From Pohlia nutans (lineage: Eukaryota > Streptophyta > Bryopsida > Bryales > Mniaceae): a DNA stretch of 64,000 bases. How positions within the stretch are numbered: the first letter of the stretch is position 1; every line of letters begins with the position of its first letter. The stretch spans positions 27,185,811 through 27,249,810 of the forward strand of contig CM040085.1 in NCBI GenBank assembly GCA_022496805.1. Reading direction: 5' to 3'. Under the pieces are notes generated by a model. It did not search any database. It saw only the letters and a program-made list of their open reading frames with translations, and was not told where the DNA came from. This document shows positions 32,983 to 46,483 of the stretch, piece after piece. The position numbers and the translations under genes are program-made.

Positions 32983-34904
32983 GCACACAACCATTGATCT
33001 GGGAGCGTCTCAGCATTGATCTCATTCCATTACAAAGAGTAACTTATAATGGCAACATATTTTCGATTTTTGTAAGACACAGTACTCCCACTGGGAGCTC
33101 TCGGAGTAACTACATGCAAGTGACAAAGCCGCAAATTCGCTGGCAACGGTGCCTTGCTACTGCTCTTGATACTGTACATGGCTTTCAACAACTATTTCAA
33201 TTGCAGGTTTAAACTAGTTCCTCAGCATGCCAGTGAATTGACGGTATCTGAGTGAAACGTAAGATCCTAGCTTTTGCAGTGCTCTTGTCCACAGCATCAA
33301 TCTGTTTACAATAAATCATGTGTGTCTCCTAGAGTGCTCAACACAATAGACAAGGTCTGAGAATTGTCGGTAGAGTACGTGAGTCCACCTAAAATCCTGG
33401 CTATCAACGAATTTGTGCTCTTGTCGCTCAAATTAGACATCATCAATATATCTGTTTCCTATACACACAGCATACAACGTCAGTGAGTCTAGAAGCAGTA
33501 CCGTACACGCATAACAGAGAATCCACCACTCGTTGAAGCGCTAAAAACTCCGCTCAGCTTGACCTTCTTCATCAAAGCTACTCCATTTCAAAGCTGGGTG
33601 TACCGAACAATTCTGTCCTACATCTCGATCTCAAATTACAGTAATTGTGGGTACATCTAACCAGTTGAATGACATCAAAGTGCAAATGCACTGCCCATGC
33701 GAGCGAGGTCGTATTTGGCAGACAGGCTTGTTGGAATCTAATGGGGCAGATACCCCGAACAACTGGCAGAGTGAAGGGCGATGACTTGGCTAAGCACATT
33801 CAAAGGCCAAGGTCAATGACGACGGTATTCAAAGACCATTTTCAATGCTTACAATTAAAAAGGTAACTCCAGCAACTAAGAAGCGTTGAAAAGCTTACTA
33901 ATGAACACCTCACATTTATGTCAGCAATTCATCTACTGAGACTTGAGGCACCACACTAACGAAACTGTGCCTCATTACAATTTGCAAATTGAACATAACT
34001 CCACATGCATCAAAGAATCTAGACTCGCTGGCCCGGTGCCAGGTCAAGGAAGGTGGGAAAAATGAGGTCCCACCAAAGTAAAGAATTCATCGACTAGAGA
34101 TGCGCTCCGTTGGTTAATCGAGCAAGCAATATTGCATCGATCCTTGCAATTACCATGTTTTGACATTGAAGTCCACTTCGTCGCTACATAACATTCAGTA
34201 GCCTTCACTGGCTCTGCCTTGGAGAATGTGCAGCATATTCTGCATTATCATCCAAGAACAATCAGTAGCTGCCCATGTTTTAGGAGGTTTAGGAAAACTA
34301 GAAGGGAAGGTAACCATGCATGGTCTTTGCTGACACATCCCCACATATCTCTCACTTTTAAAGAGAGAGACATTATAAGTAATAATACTTTAAACCCAAG
34401 AATGTTATGGTGCATGGCTAACCAGTAGAAAATGGGCAACCTGAATTAAAAAAATTCCTTGAACACTGCACCACTTCTTTTGTCCCTCCATTGACAATGA
34501 TCAATGACCTTCCTGCTTGCTTCCCCACTCTTCCCACTCTCTGAAAAATGAAAAATAAAGGGCTGCACTTAATGCACTGCATGGGTAGAAATCACATGAT
34601 GCACAACAAATCACATGATGGATGAAAAGGCAGAGTGGCTGAATGCTACTGAATGTTATGTATCTCGTCCTTGAATCCTGTAATCATGTTCCAATCAGAA
34701 ACCCTAAATTGAGTGTCAGAATTGATCCAGCAACAGATAGAAGCTCTTGACCACATCACAAACTTAGGAAGTCATGTTTTTGCAATGTTTTACGTATGTT
34801 GTTGAGATGAACAGGGGTGATTACGTTCAACATACATTTTACGTATGTTTATTGTAAAAATAACGTACGAAGGACATGTAAATTTACATGTTTAGTTCAA
34901 GCAA

Positions 34905-35095
34905 ACCACTGTGATGCATACATCATAAGCATTTAGTTTACACCTGGGGATTGACCACTGTGATGCATATAATTTACACCCGATGATTGACCACCGTGGT
35001 TTAAGGTTTAGGGTTTAGGGCTACACGTAATTTACACTTGGTGATTGATGCATATACTTTACACCTGGGGATTGACTTGCATATATTTCATACTA
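34905..35095. repeat. Degenerate ~50-bp tandem repeats
   Basis: Units of the form TTTACACCTGGGGATTGAC followed by CACTGTGATGCATATAA recur three to four times with divergence. Two copies of TTTAGGG interrupt the array. Confidence 0.65.
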
Positions 35096-35509
35096 GGTTG
35101 GTATGGAGGTTGGCACTAAATTATCTTAATTGCACTTCAATGCATCATCATGGCACCATGTTCACATGCCTTGAAGTTCTTGATGACAATTAGGCTAGTA
35201 TTCTATTTCAGAACTTGTTATACTAGCCCAGACCTAAATTTTGCTAAACAAGACTAGAGTTTGGCTGGTACTTGAGTTAACCGAAAACAGAAGAAGAGTT
35301 GAAGAGGAGTTTCCTCTCTATAGTTATATTTTCTGACAATCATTGTTCATGAATAGTCCCCATTGTTGGATCTTTGATGCATTTCGCCAGTAAAGTCATA
35401 AATAGTCCCCATTTTGTTGGGTCTTTGATGCATTTTATAACACATCTAGGTCTTTGATGCATTTCGCCAATATCTTACTTCATTTTGGGCCTGGCTACTT
35501 CAACACTAG

Positions 35510-36060
35510 GAAAAATGGGCAAAAAAGTGAATGAAATTATGGTCAAAGTCTTCTATAAAAAAACTAAAATCGCCAATATGACAAAGTTTGGTTCAATGTA
35601 GAAAGTGAAAAACATGATGCTTTAAAATCACTAATATGGTTAAATTTCTAAAAATAGTTATAGATATTTGCGTAATGAATTTAGAAGCATTTAGCTTCAA
35701 AATTTAATCAAAATTGCAATTTTTATTTTTAGAATTTGAAATTTGGTATGATTGGTTAAAACCAGACATTCTTTTCTAAAAATAAAAAAGCAAATTTTTC
35801 AAAGGAGAGAACATTATTACTTTCCCCAAATAGTAAATTTCATAACACTAGGACAATGTTGAGGTCTTTGTCTTTGAAACTTTTTCCACGATGGAAATTA
35901 ACTCGAATTGACAAGATTCAAATTGCGTTAGAAAGTAGACTCGATTTCCTATGTGAAAATATTTTTAAATTCTTGATAACAATGTTTTTTTCATCCTGGG
36001 CAACCCGTTAAAAGGCAGCAACCATAATATGGTCGTTTGGTCACTTAAATAAGGGTTAAT
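35510..36060. mobile_element. Decayed relative of the 13231 TTAA MITE
   Basis: It aligns by eye with 13290-13760 over most of its length (AAAGTTTGGTTCAAT; AACACTAGGACAATGTTGAG; GACAAGATTCAAATTGCGTT; CAACCCGTTAAAAGGCAGC). It ends in AAGGGTTAATC. The ends are worn. Confidence 0.55.
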
Positions 36061-36099
36061 CACCCATACTAAATAACCATTTTGGTGTAGAGCAGGATT

Positions 36100-37582
36100 C
36101 TATGAAACTTGCATGCAACCAAGAATTGCCACGTCACCCTCACTCCAAGTGGTTACCACCTGTCTCTTCCTTACAACTAGCCAGCTTCCTCTGAATTCCT
36201 GTCAATTGTTCCTCCCTTGCAAAGCTCCCCGTTGCCCTGTCGCCCTTGCGCTCGATCCCTTCTCTCAATCATCGCTCCGTTTCTCCGTCTTCGAACAAAA
36301 TTTCAGTTCCTTGAGGTTCGTCAGTTCGAAATTCCATTTCGCCACCCCACGCAATCTCTGTTTCAAGCTTTCGATCGACTCATTTTGCAGACTTTTCTGT
36401 TACGAACTCACCGTTGTCTGCTCTCTTTCGATTGGACTACTTCTCCCGAGCTCTTCGTGTCGTTTGCCGCTCCTTCACCAGGATTTTCCGTTATTGCAAT
36501 TTTACGGAATTTACGGAATTTATGGAATTTTGTGAATTTTGAGAATTTTGTGAATTTTTGTAGGTGTCGAGGGTGACACCGGCCATGGGTTTTCCTTTTA
36601 TTTTTTATTTATTTTGATTTTATCGCTGTCTTTACCTGCTTAACTTGCGCTAGTGCCGAGTACCTTCGGTGCTTATATAATACAGTACTGGACCTGTCAA
36701 CCTTAGTAGCTGTGAATCCTCGATGTCTGGCATAGGGATTTAGGTCAATTATTGCTGCTTGTGCGCCACAACAATTGATACACCCTCTTCGTTTGTGAAT
36801 TTCGTTCCTGGTTCCCCTGTTTGTGGCATCCAGATATATATTCTTTCTGGCCTTCGGAATGACTTGATGCTGGCAATCACCTCACAGGGTTTGAGTAGAA
36901 TGTCTGGAGTCCTAATTACGAGATAGAATGGCTGGAATGGCGCGATCATGCAATGACCAGTTATTTGAGAACAATATATTCGATTTTTAGAGCTTTGTTG
37001 AGAACGATCGCTATTATGGATCCGCGCTTGATATTACAAATTTTCAGCTTCCACTTAATGTCTTCACACTGACAGCAGGTAGCAGCAACTATGATGTCGA
37101 TTTTATAAGTATGGAGGAAGAGAATTTTTGAAGCTTCTGAAGACCAATTATGAAAGCGCAGATGTTGTTCGTTTTTTCTGTTGATGTAGTCTGCGGGCAT
37201 GTAATGATATGTGCAAGCTGTCTCTTGTTTATATGGAGATTCTTCGTTTGCTGTTGAGACTTGATGCTGGCTTGGATGAAACGAGGCAGCTTTGAAAATG
37301 ATTGGCAGAAACTGGGTGCACATGAACAAGTCAAGTCCAGATCGTGGAATGCTTGCATTAAATTCCGTCTGCTTGCATTGTGAAACGAGATACAGTATGA
37401 GTTTTGGTTTTCCAAACTTGCGGACCCAATCTGCAAGTTTCTGTCGTTGTGGTGCTCGCATGTGGTGGAATTACGGGTCAGCCAGTAGACGATCTCACAG
37501 AGTTCGATCTTGTTTTAACCCTTCCACTGGTGTATTATGGAAGAAGAGTATTGACCGAAGAGGATTTACCAGGTGCATCAAA
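36100..37582 (+). promoter_or_regulatory. Probable iPGAM promoter and spliced 5' leader
   Basis: A pyrimidine-rich stretch (36160-36480) followed by repeated GGAATTT-like units (36500-36560) ends at TTTTTGTAG|GTGTCG. That fits a transcribed leader with an intron. The frames here carry no recognisable protein. TATA boxes were not assigned. Confidence 0.35.
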
Positions 37583-40500
37583 ATGCCAGGAGGAGCAGAT
37601 GACAGTTTCAAGCTCGCTCCACATCCCAAGCTGCCCAAGGGCAAGAAGCTCATGCTGATTATCCTGGATGGCTGGGGCGAACAGATTCCAGATGAGTTTA
37701 ATGCTATTCACCGTGCAGAAACTCCAATTATGGATCACTTGAAAACGGTAACCTTCATTTTTCCCATTCTGTTTTATGCCAAGAAACGCCTTCCTAGACG
37801 AGTCAAGTTTATTTTTGAGGCAGACTTTGATCTCTTCCTAGCAGACAGAAGCCAAGTAGGCATTGTTATATGTAATGGCCTCTTTAGTCATATCTCAGCA
37901 TGTGACGAGGTAATCTTTCTCATGGTTTTTTTCAAAAGGTTGCCCATTTATGATTGTGCAGACTGCTCCAGAGAAGTGGAGGCTGCTTAAGGCCCACGGT
38001 TCTGCGGTGGGGCTTCCTACTGAGGAGGACATGGGCAATAGTGAGGTTGGCCACAATGCTCTTGGTGCTGGCCGCATTTTCAAACAAGGGTATGTCATGC
38101 TCGTCAAGCGCAATAATTTCTGATTAGTTATAGCTTATGTCCTTGCTTTTGGTTTTTGGGCCTCGTTGACATGAATATGTGATTCGTTTAGACAGTGGCT
38201 TCAGAAGCGCTTACCTTCCTAGGACTCATTTATAAAGGTGCCAGTGGAGAAGATTTTGTGCTTAACTTGTACAGATTATGGTCTGTATGAATCACTGAGA
38301 CCGAGTTGTTTATATGTTGTTGCAACGAGAAGACTTACTAATGTCGTGGGATGGAGTGCCGCTGTGGTCGTTGAATTGATGAATTTTGTGCATTTCACGA
38401 GATCAGCTGCAGCTTGATGTTCATATGAGAGTTGGTCTGCGCAGGGCAGCTCTTGTTGACACTGCACTGGAGACTGGTTCGATTTTTGAGGGCGCGGGTT
38501 TTAAGTATTTGAAAGAAGCGTTGCCTAACGGCACCCTTCACTTGATAGGTCTCTTAAGTGATGGTGGAGTGCATTCTCGTTTTGACCAACTCCAGGTTTG
38601 TGCAATCATGTACACTTGATGTTTGATCATACCCAATGATTCTTGACAATAGAAAGTTATGTCAGTTGAAGACCTTGAAAAACAGTAAGGTGTGTGCGAA
38701 GCCTGCACATCAATTCTAAACGATTTACCTTAATACTTGACTACAGATTTTGTATGTTACCGATGGTTAGTTTGCAAACTTTCAGTTGACACAGGGCGGA
38801 ATTGTTATTTTCTGCAGCTTCTTGTGAAAGGGTCTGCCAAGCAGGGATTCAAAAGAATTCGAGTACATGTCTTGACGGATGGTCGAGATGTTGCAGACGG
38901 TTCAAGTCTCAAATTTGTCCAAATGCTCGAAGATACATTACAAGAAGTACGTGAAGAAGGTTGCGATGCATTGATCGCTTCGGGTGGTGGTCGCATGAAG
39001 GTTACCATGGATCGATATGAGGTATGTGCATTGTCTGTCGTGCCACATGATTCATATATTTGACACTTTTGAATATAATATCATCTATCCTTAGGTGCTG
39101 ATTGTGCTGATTCAAAATATATGGGTCATTTAGAAACCAATGTCTTTCTTATACTATTATGAAAGGTGATTCGAACTTTATGTGATTTTTCTCACCCATG
39201 GAGAAATAACCCTCTGGGCTCACATTTTAACTCAGAACACATGTGTGTGTTTGCAGAACGACTGGAATGTTGTGAAAAATGGTTGGGATGCTCAAGTGCT
39301 TGGAGAAGCCCCCTACCACTTCACTAGTTGTCTTGAAGCTTTAAAGAAACTCAAGGAGGATGATCCTAGTCTGAACGATCAGTACTATCCCCCTTTTGTT
39401 ATTGTTGATGGATCCGGGAAGCCTGTCGGACCCATTTTAGATGGAGATGCTGTCGTCACCTTCAACTTTCGAGCAGACCGCATGGTCATGCTTGCCAAGG
39501 CCCTGGAACACGAGGACTTCGATAACTTTGACCGAGTACGACGGCCTAAAATCAAATATGCCGGTATGCTATTATACGATGCCGATCTCAAGCTTCCGAC
39601 CCACTATCTGGTGTCCCCGCCAGAGTTTACAGAAACTTCGGGTGAATACCTGGTCCACAACGGAGTCAAGTCATGGGTCTGCAGGTGAGGACCATATTTA
39701 ACCCCTAAGCGTCCACTGTGTATTCTCTGTAGTGTAGGAAAATTGGACCCCTTGCTGCAAATCATCTGTTTGTGTGAAGATGACTTCAGTTTGACACGAT
39801 CGACACTGTTGATCTTGTAGTATATAACAAGAGCTATAAAACGATGTATTGCAATCAGAAAACCGAGGTAAAATGAGAAACTGCCACCGTTGCAAAGTTC
39901 AGTGATGCAGATGGCCATATTGGGCGTTTTAGACGCTTAGGGGTTAAGATACTTGAATTGGAATTCAGTCTCTTTGATTTGATGAAATGAGCGGCATGAT
40001 GATCTTGTGTCACTTGAGAACATCGTGGCTAATTTACAGTATATTACACGCACATCTAGGCCTTCACGATGCAGCACGTTGCCCTGCTTATCAATTCTCT
40101 TCTTTTCATTTGTATCCCGTTTCTCTAGCCTGAGTTCTCTGGTTTATTGCTTTGCTACTCTTAGCAGTAGTTGATTTCTATTTGAAGAGTGCAGCTTGTG
40201 AAAATTGTGATGAATTATGCTCTGTTTAATACACTTGAATTTCCTTCTTTAACTAGTCTTGTAATAGCCTTGGACTTGGTGGGATCGTCGTCTTTTGACC
40301 GATATGTTGTTTGCTTTGCAGTGAAACCGTGAAATTCGGCCATTTAACATTCGTTTGGAATGGAAACCGCTCTGGCCAATTCAGCAAGACCCTTGAAAAG
40401 TACGTGGAAATTCCAAGTGATCAAGGTATCAGCTTCAATAAGAATCCAGAAATGAAGGCCATAGCCATAGCTGTAAAAGCTGCCGAAGCTCTCCGTAGTG

Positions 40501-41625
40501 GGGAATGGGACCAGGTACATATCTTTTCAGCTCTTCTAACCAACGATAGCTTTTTTGCTTTCATAATTTGCATTCAATATAAGTATTGATCATTGAAACA
40601 TTTTTGCTGCGATTACCTTGTGATATTTCTTCTCTGAGCTGTGCAAGGAGAGTTGTCCCCGCTATTTACATAGTTGCATCTCAAATTTCATAGTATTTGA
40701 TTTCCATAATTGACGTGGTGATACAGGTTCGAGTGAACATTGCGAATGGTGATATGGTGGGTCACACAGGAGATCTTGATGCTACTATTATTGGCTGTAC
40801 TACTACTGATAAGGCTATTAAGGTACCCTCTTCTTTGACTCGGAGTGACAAAAAAGTTCTTGTAGCACAGTATATTTACGCACCTGAGTGTTTTCCATGT
40901 GGAGTTTTGCAGCTTCATTCATCGGTTACACCTGGCATATTTAAGTTTTTGTCAAAATTCCAGAGAACTGTCTCTGACATGCACCTTTTTTGGCAGATAA
41001 TGCTAGAGGCCACAGAGGAAGTGGGAGGGATTTTTTTGATCACAGCTGATCACGGCAATGCTGAAGATATGGTGAAACGGAATGCCAAGACAGGTGCACC
41101 GATAAAAGACAAGCAAGGGAATTATCAGATACTCACATCACACACTTGTGCTCCGGTAACATCAACTTGCCTATCCTCTTGTCTATTATCCCCTAAAGGA
41201 CCAAGAAGCCCGAATTAGCCTCATGTTTTTTTAGCATTTTTGAGTAGGTCTTATTTGGAGTTCCTTTTGTTCAAATTTATTTGTTTTCGATCAACACTAG
41301 TAATGTTCTTCACCGAGTCCGGTGATATAAAATTTGGTCCCATCTGAATTATACTTTTGACAATATGATTGATTGAATTTGTCATTTTGAAACCAGGAAT
41401 CCTGGGTCCTTTATATGGTGTAGTTTTTATCAACCATCGTGAAAATTCGATTGTCTTTTGCAGGTCCCTATCGCGATAGGAGGCCCAGGTCTGCCTAAAG
41501 GTGTACGATTCAGAACAGACCTTCCCAACGCTGGACTTGCTAACGTTGCGTCCACCTTCATAAACCTTCACGGGTTTGAAGCTCCAAAAGACTACGAGCC
41601 CACATTGATTGAGATTGTTGATTGA
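37583..41625 (+). CDS. PGM: 2,3-bisphosphoglycerate-independent phosphoglycerate mutase
   Basis: Interconverts 3- and 2-phosphoglycerate in cytosolic glycolysis and gluconeogenesis, using a metal pair and a phosphoserine. Nine exons keep phase exactly: 37583-37747, 37962-38089, 38445-38595, 38818-39021, 39257-39684, 40322-40514, 40727-40822, 40997-41155 and 41464-41625; 561 residues, as in other plants (~559). Metal and active-site motifs: [26 protein letters not shown] (catalytic Ser in GNSEVGH), [52 protein letters not shown]. The C-terminus is [10 protein letters not shown]. The start is the first ATG giving the family N-terminus (MPGGADDSF...PHPKLPKG). Introns 5 and 8 contain TTAA-type MITEs. 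No active-site change was seen, so it should be functional. Confidence 0.97.
39702..39943. mobile_element. TTAA-type MITE in iPGAM intron 5
   Basis: Exact TTAA on both sides (39698-39701, 39944-39947). The terminal repeats CCCCTAAGCGTC are perfect, 242 bp apart. Relatives at 24686-24815 (inverted, truncated) and 54149-54387. Confidence 0.9.
41190..41413. mobile_element. TTAA-type MITE in iPGAM intron 8, right end lost
   Basis: The left end CCCCTAAAGGACCAAGAAGC follows TTAT. The right end stops at GGGTCCTTTA without GGGGTTAA. The interior is shared with 6427-6844 and 29215-29374. Confidence 0.75.
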
Positions 41626-42251
41626 GTATGCAGCTGAAGATTGAGGTATTGGACAATTGGCCCCATTTTGTGTTGGTTTTAATTCTTCAATTCAATCCAG
41701 GAAAATCCTGGCAGCAAACCTCAGAACCTCTTTGTATTGTTTTCTGTATTTTGGCAAAATAAAACATTGGTGTACATTTTGTTATGTGATCATTTTTTCC
41801 TGATATTTTTTTCCTTCTTATTCTTTAGAAGGAGCTTACTAGAGCTTACTAGAGTGTCTTTTTTCCAGAGCTCTGAAAACAGTTCCCATTAACACTCAAC
41901 GTGAACCATTTTCTGTATAACCCTATGCCCAGAGCCTGAGATCATGTAGACAAACTCAATACCCTTCACTCTATATGTTCCATTTCATGACTGTATATAA
42001 ATAAAAATTATTTTGTTTTAATTTTTTTTAGAGATAAAATCATGTCTTTTTACAAGACTTAAAAGTCTGAAATATTTTTATGAAATTTCTAATTTATCGT
42101 GAATTTTTGAAGAAAAAGTGAAGAAACTTTATACTGCCGCTCTCAGAACGTGACCTCACAGATGCAATTACCACACACTATCGTCCCAGGAGACACCTGG
42201 GAGAGGAAATCCGTACTACAGTCAACCTCTTTATAAACCCTAAAACCCTAA

Positions 42252-42803
42252 CCCCTAAACGTACCTAGAATTGACGATTTGAGAACAATCATCATAAAGT
42301 ACTATTTAGAAGAATATTTTGGAATTAATACACAAATGAAAGTTCTAGATTTTGAATTTTAGATTCCACTTTGGTACGGTTCGATTCGCCAATACTATCA
42401 CCAATATTTAATAATAAAATTTGAAAGTTAAAATTAAAAATTCCTTCTAAATTTGATTACGAACAAAATATTAACATTTTTAAAGTAAAATTTGTTGGAA
42501 TGGATTTGAAATGAGATACTCTTAAAGTGGCGATTCTTGAAATTTTTGTGCTAATTAAATCTATGAGCTCATTTTTCCAAGGCTACTTTTGAACTACAGT
42601 CAATGCAATTTGCTTGGTCATCAACTTGACATACTTCTACATTTGTAATTTTAGAGAAATATGTACTCCAATATCACCAACTCCAACCGTTGGATAGGAA
42701 AACAACTTAATGAAGTACCTCCAAAAAATTGGATGACTTTCATTCAAGCATTGATGAGAATGTAGGGTGAGTTTGAATTTGTTAAACGTTGTGACTTTAG
42801 GGG
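42252..42803. mobile_element. TTAA-type MITE, 552 bp
   Basis: The left end CCCCTAAACGT follows CTAA. The right end ACTTTAGGGG is followed by TTAA (42804-42807). The interior recurs inverted at about 45640-45860. Confidence 0.7.
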
Positions 42804-44547
42804 TTAAAGGTACCTCCTTATAGATTAAATCATGTCCACTAGTTAACTTTCTGGTATTCCCTCAAATACTACAGTAGTAATGATTAAGTTGTTAATGGTT
42901 AAACTATACTACTCCCTCTAGTGTTGATTTGGTATGGATGAAGGTTAATCTCTAATCTTTATAGCAACTATAAGATTTGTCCAACAATGAGAGCTGAAGA
43001 ATATGTTTGGTTCAAAACAAACTTTGATTTGGATAGACTACTTGAACTTGGTATTGATAATGATATGTAGGAACAAACTTTGATCACACATCATGAGAAA
43101 GAAGATCTTGGCGAAATTTTGTCACAAGTTCAACATGTTCCATATTCTTTTTTCACTGCAAGCATTGTTGTAATTCGCTCATACCGGTATTTGAAACAAC
43201 GAAATAGCGATATAAGTATCTTAATCCTTAAATGCCAACCCTAGCCCCTTGGGCTTGGTTTTTACAATTTTCAAACCACTTTGACTATTAATTGCTAATA
43301 GTGGAGATTTTTTTTTATGAATTTTCTTTTTCAGGCATCATACATGAGATGAATTATAGTATATATTTACATTTTTGGAATATAATTCACTTCTATATTT
43401 TGATGCTAAAACTAAAAAATACTCCCTTCTTTCTAAATTAAGAAATGATGTTTAATCCTTAAACGCCGCCTAAACCAAAAATTAGCTTATGAATGAAAAT
43501 AACTATTCAATTCCAACTCCTATGTGGATGATTTTCATCCAGTTCTTTTTGTGAAGGATTTTGCTTGATCATACCACCCCTTCAAGTTAAATTAAGATCA
43601 ATCAAGCTATGTTTAGATTTTACATAGGGTCAAACTGAGATAAAAAGTAATCAAGCTATGTTTAGATTCAAGTCTTTTCAAAAAAGTAATATGCCACTTC
43701 TGAGATACCAAAATGACAATGCGGTTTAAAAAAAAATTGTGCACTTAAAAATACTTTGTTTACACTTGACAATATCAATGACCAACATTTAAAAAATGGT
43801 CTTCTTTCTAGCCATACAGAAGAACATCTATCTTCCAAAAAGCAACACACTGTTCTAGAACCCAAACTTTTAAAAAACCATTCCAAAACCACATTTCCCT
43901 CTTCCAGAATGACCACTATGTACAGCACCTAGTCTATCCACCCACAACTACATTCTTCGCTGCTTCTTCTTTGTTGTACATGCCCCTGCACATTGAATAC
44001 AATGTATATCATTTATATACAGCTCATGCATTTATAAACTTAATCCACAAGGAAAGTAAATCATCAAAACATAATTGAGTCCATCATCTATTCCAAACTT
44101 TGAGAGGTACCATCAATGCATACCAGACCATAGTCTTTTGGGTCAAAGTTACGATGTGTGAATTATATTGTTCCTACCTGTATATTATAAAGTTACTACG
44201 TGTAAATATACACAACTTCACTAGTGATGCCGGAACCACCTCTAGTGCAATTTCTGTTTCCAACGTCTTTTACTTAGAGTTTGAATAACTTTACAGATGA
44301 CCCTGGCTGCATATTTATTCTGGCTTCACAAATTCATGAATCTCCCATCATTATTTTCCATATACAGATACACAGTGAGACATTGTGGTTACATTTTATT
44401 ACCTGAATAAGCAAGGAACCTCATGTTCTTTTCAGTTTGTCTGAGTTAGCCCTATGTTAAAAATTATTAGTTGTAGGACCTACACATGCAATGCTCTTTA
44501 TTGGATTTGTTGATCTTAAATTTGGTCCTATCTGAATTGTATGTTAA

Positions 44548-44919
44548 CCCTTAACCGTCAAGAGGGCTTGGGCGGGGCAGCCTGGAAGGCATCTAAATTT
44601 TCGGAGGCAAAAAAAAAAAAAAACGAAAAATTGAAAAAACGGTTCTGCTGGCCAGTAGTGTTGCGGCACTGTAGCACTGCGGCACTTTTCAAGAAACGAC
44701 CTCTGCTGCCCAACCTCAACTCCTGTTCATTTAGATAACTTTGATTGCTTGTCAATGACTCCACAATCTCCCAAATGAGGCGCAAATTTGCAATCTAGAT
44801 CGCTTTTTCAGTAGCTTTTCAACGCACCAATCCTCGCTTGATTTGGTTGAGAAAATCTACTTTTTTCCTCAATTATTCCTTTATAACAAGCCCGTGGGGC
44901 TTGCTTTGACGTTTAAGGG
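44548..44919. mobile_element. TTAA-type MITE, 372 bp
   Basis: Exact TTAA on both sides (44544-44547, 44920-44923). The terminal repeats CCCTTAACCGTCAAG and, inverted, CCCTTAAACGTCAAAG match with few differences. GC-richer than its relatives, with an A-rich run near 44611. Confidence 0.85.
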
Positions 44920-46483
44920 TTAACCTGGAAAGGCCCAATCGACCTGTATAGGGCTCATGGATTACTATTTTCATCCAAATCTCCTTCTTCATAGACCTTT
45001 TCATCATGATATATTTTTTGGAGATACTTCATCAAGTTTTTATCCTATCAAGTGGTTGGAATTGGTGTTACTAGAGTTCATACTTCTATTAGATTCCAAA
45101 CGTAGAAGTATGTGACATTTTGACAAAGCCAAAGTTGTATTCACTATACTTCAAAAGTGGTCTTGTAGAAATGGGATCATAGATCTAAGAAACACATGAA
45201 TTTCAAAAATTCAACCTGTCAAGAGTCTCATTTCAATTTCATTCCAACAAACTAGGATTTTGTTTCTCTCCGCACTACCAATGACGAAATATCAATTGTA
45301 TCTATGATGTTAATAAATATTTAAAATATATATTCAAAACCATTATTATATACATGAATTACAACTTCATAAATTAGCTCTTCGTTTCTCTCCGTGCATA
45401 AAAGGCCATGAAATTATAAAGACATGAAAAGCCATAAAATTTAAAACAGGTGAAAGGCTATGTTTTGTTAGAAAATGATCTTCCAAGGACATAATGGAAT
45501 GGAACTGAGTCATGGGATGACCATCAAAGGGCGTGAAAGGCTATGTTACATCATAGGAAGGTCGACTCGTGGCTCGCCGGCTCTCTTACATATTCTATAA
45601 GCGTTGAAAAGTCACAAGTGGAACTTATAGTCACCATTGTATTTTTTCTACTATTAAGACTTAAAATCGTCACTAGAATTTTACTCAAAAAATATTAATA
45701 TGTTGTTTGTAATCAAATTTAAAAGAAATTTGTAATTTTAACTTCTGAATCTCACGATAAAGTATCAGTTCTAGCATTGTTGATTCTAACCATACTAATG
45801 GAATCTAAAATTTAAATTCTACAACTATTTAAGTTAGAGCTCCTCCTTTTCAAAGATCATCGTAAAGAAATGGAGTTTTGAAAGAAAGCCTTATGAGGAG
45901 ATTGCCAACCTCAATGTGCCCACTTGAGAAAACCAGACAATGTGGAAACTCCCCAACATTCGAGCCACGTAGCAGGACAATGAATTTGTGGTCACTTCTC
46001 TTCACAATGGCTCCATTTCCAAGAGGGCTCGTACTGGGTCTGCATTCGATCGCATCCTCTACAAAAATTTTCATTTCATATTGAAGTCATCAGGGTCATA
46101 CTCTAATACAACTTCCATAATTTCCCATTCATTAGTGAGGAAAGCTACATCACACTAGTTCCATTGGATGTCTCCCCTCCGATGTTAGAATTGCAATACT
46201 AAATTATGTCTTCAATCTGTATAATGCACACTCAAACACGAGATTTTGCAGGGCCTGTGACTTCAAAGTTAATTAGAAATTGCCTTACATTTTCAAAACT
46301 GAAAGTGAAAAGGTTAAGCAATGACCTATATCAACACCCCCCCGTTTGCAATCTTTCATACCAAAAACAGACTCACACATAATTACTATGAATTTCATAA
46401 ATGAAAATGATTTACCCATTTACTATTTGGTACAAAAACCTGTTGAAATGAATTTGTATATTTATCAAGAACAGAACACATCA

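Larger units (their letters stand above)
32983..36060. other. Intergenic between receptor kinase and iPGAM
   Basis: No gene supported. It holds a tandem-repeat patch at 34905-35095, a second patch at about 35350-35470 (CTTTGATGCATTTCGCC units), a short TTTAGGG-type stretch near 35003 and a decayed TTAA-type element at about 35510-36060. Confidence 0.45.
41626..46483. other. Gene-free, MITE-rich intergenic block
   Basis: After the iPGAM 3' UTR, no gene is supported. TTAA-type elements lie at 42252-42803 and 44548-44919. About 45640-45860 repeats part of 42290-42480 in reverse. TTAATCCTTAAA-type ends near 43220 and 43453 suggest more worn copies. A 74-codon minus frame at 45850-46074 is unassigned. 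Confidence 0.45.

Noticed and set aside
34990..35035. TTTAGGG repeats as an interstitial telomere; similar near 24850
   Set aside because: Only two to three units; too short to claim.
36113..36576. 140- and 119-codon plus frames upstream of iPGAM
   Set aside because: Composition reflects the pyrimidine-rich leader; two overlapping frames are equally open and neither has homology I recognise.
37292..37582. N-terminal extension of iPGAM by ~97 codons
   Set aside because: The upstream in-frame sequence does not look like a transit peptide or the family N-terminus; the ATG at 37583 fits other plants.
45850..46074. 74-codon minus frame (HKFIVLLRGSNVGEF)
   Set aside because: Looks protein-like but matches no family I can name and lies in repeats; not called.
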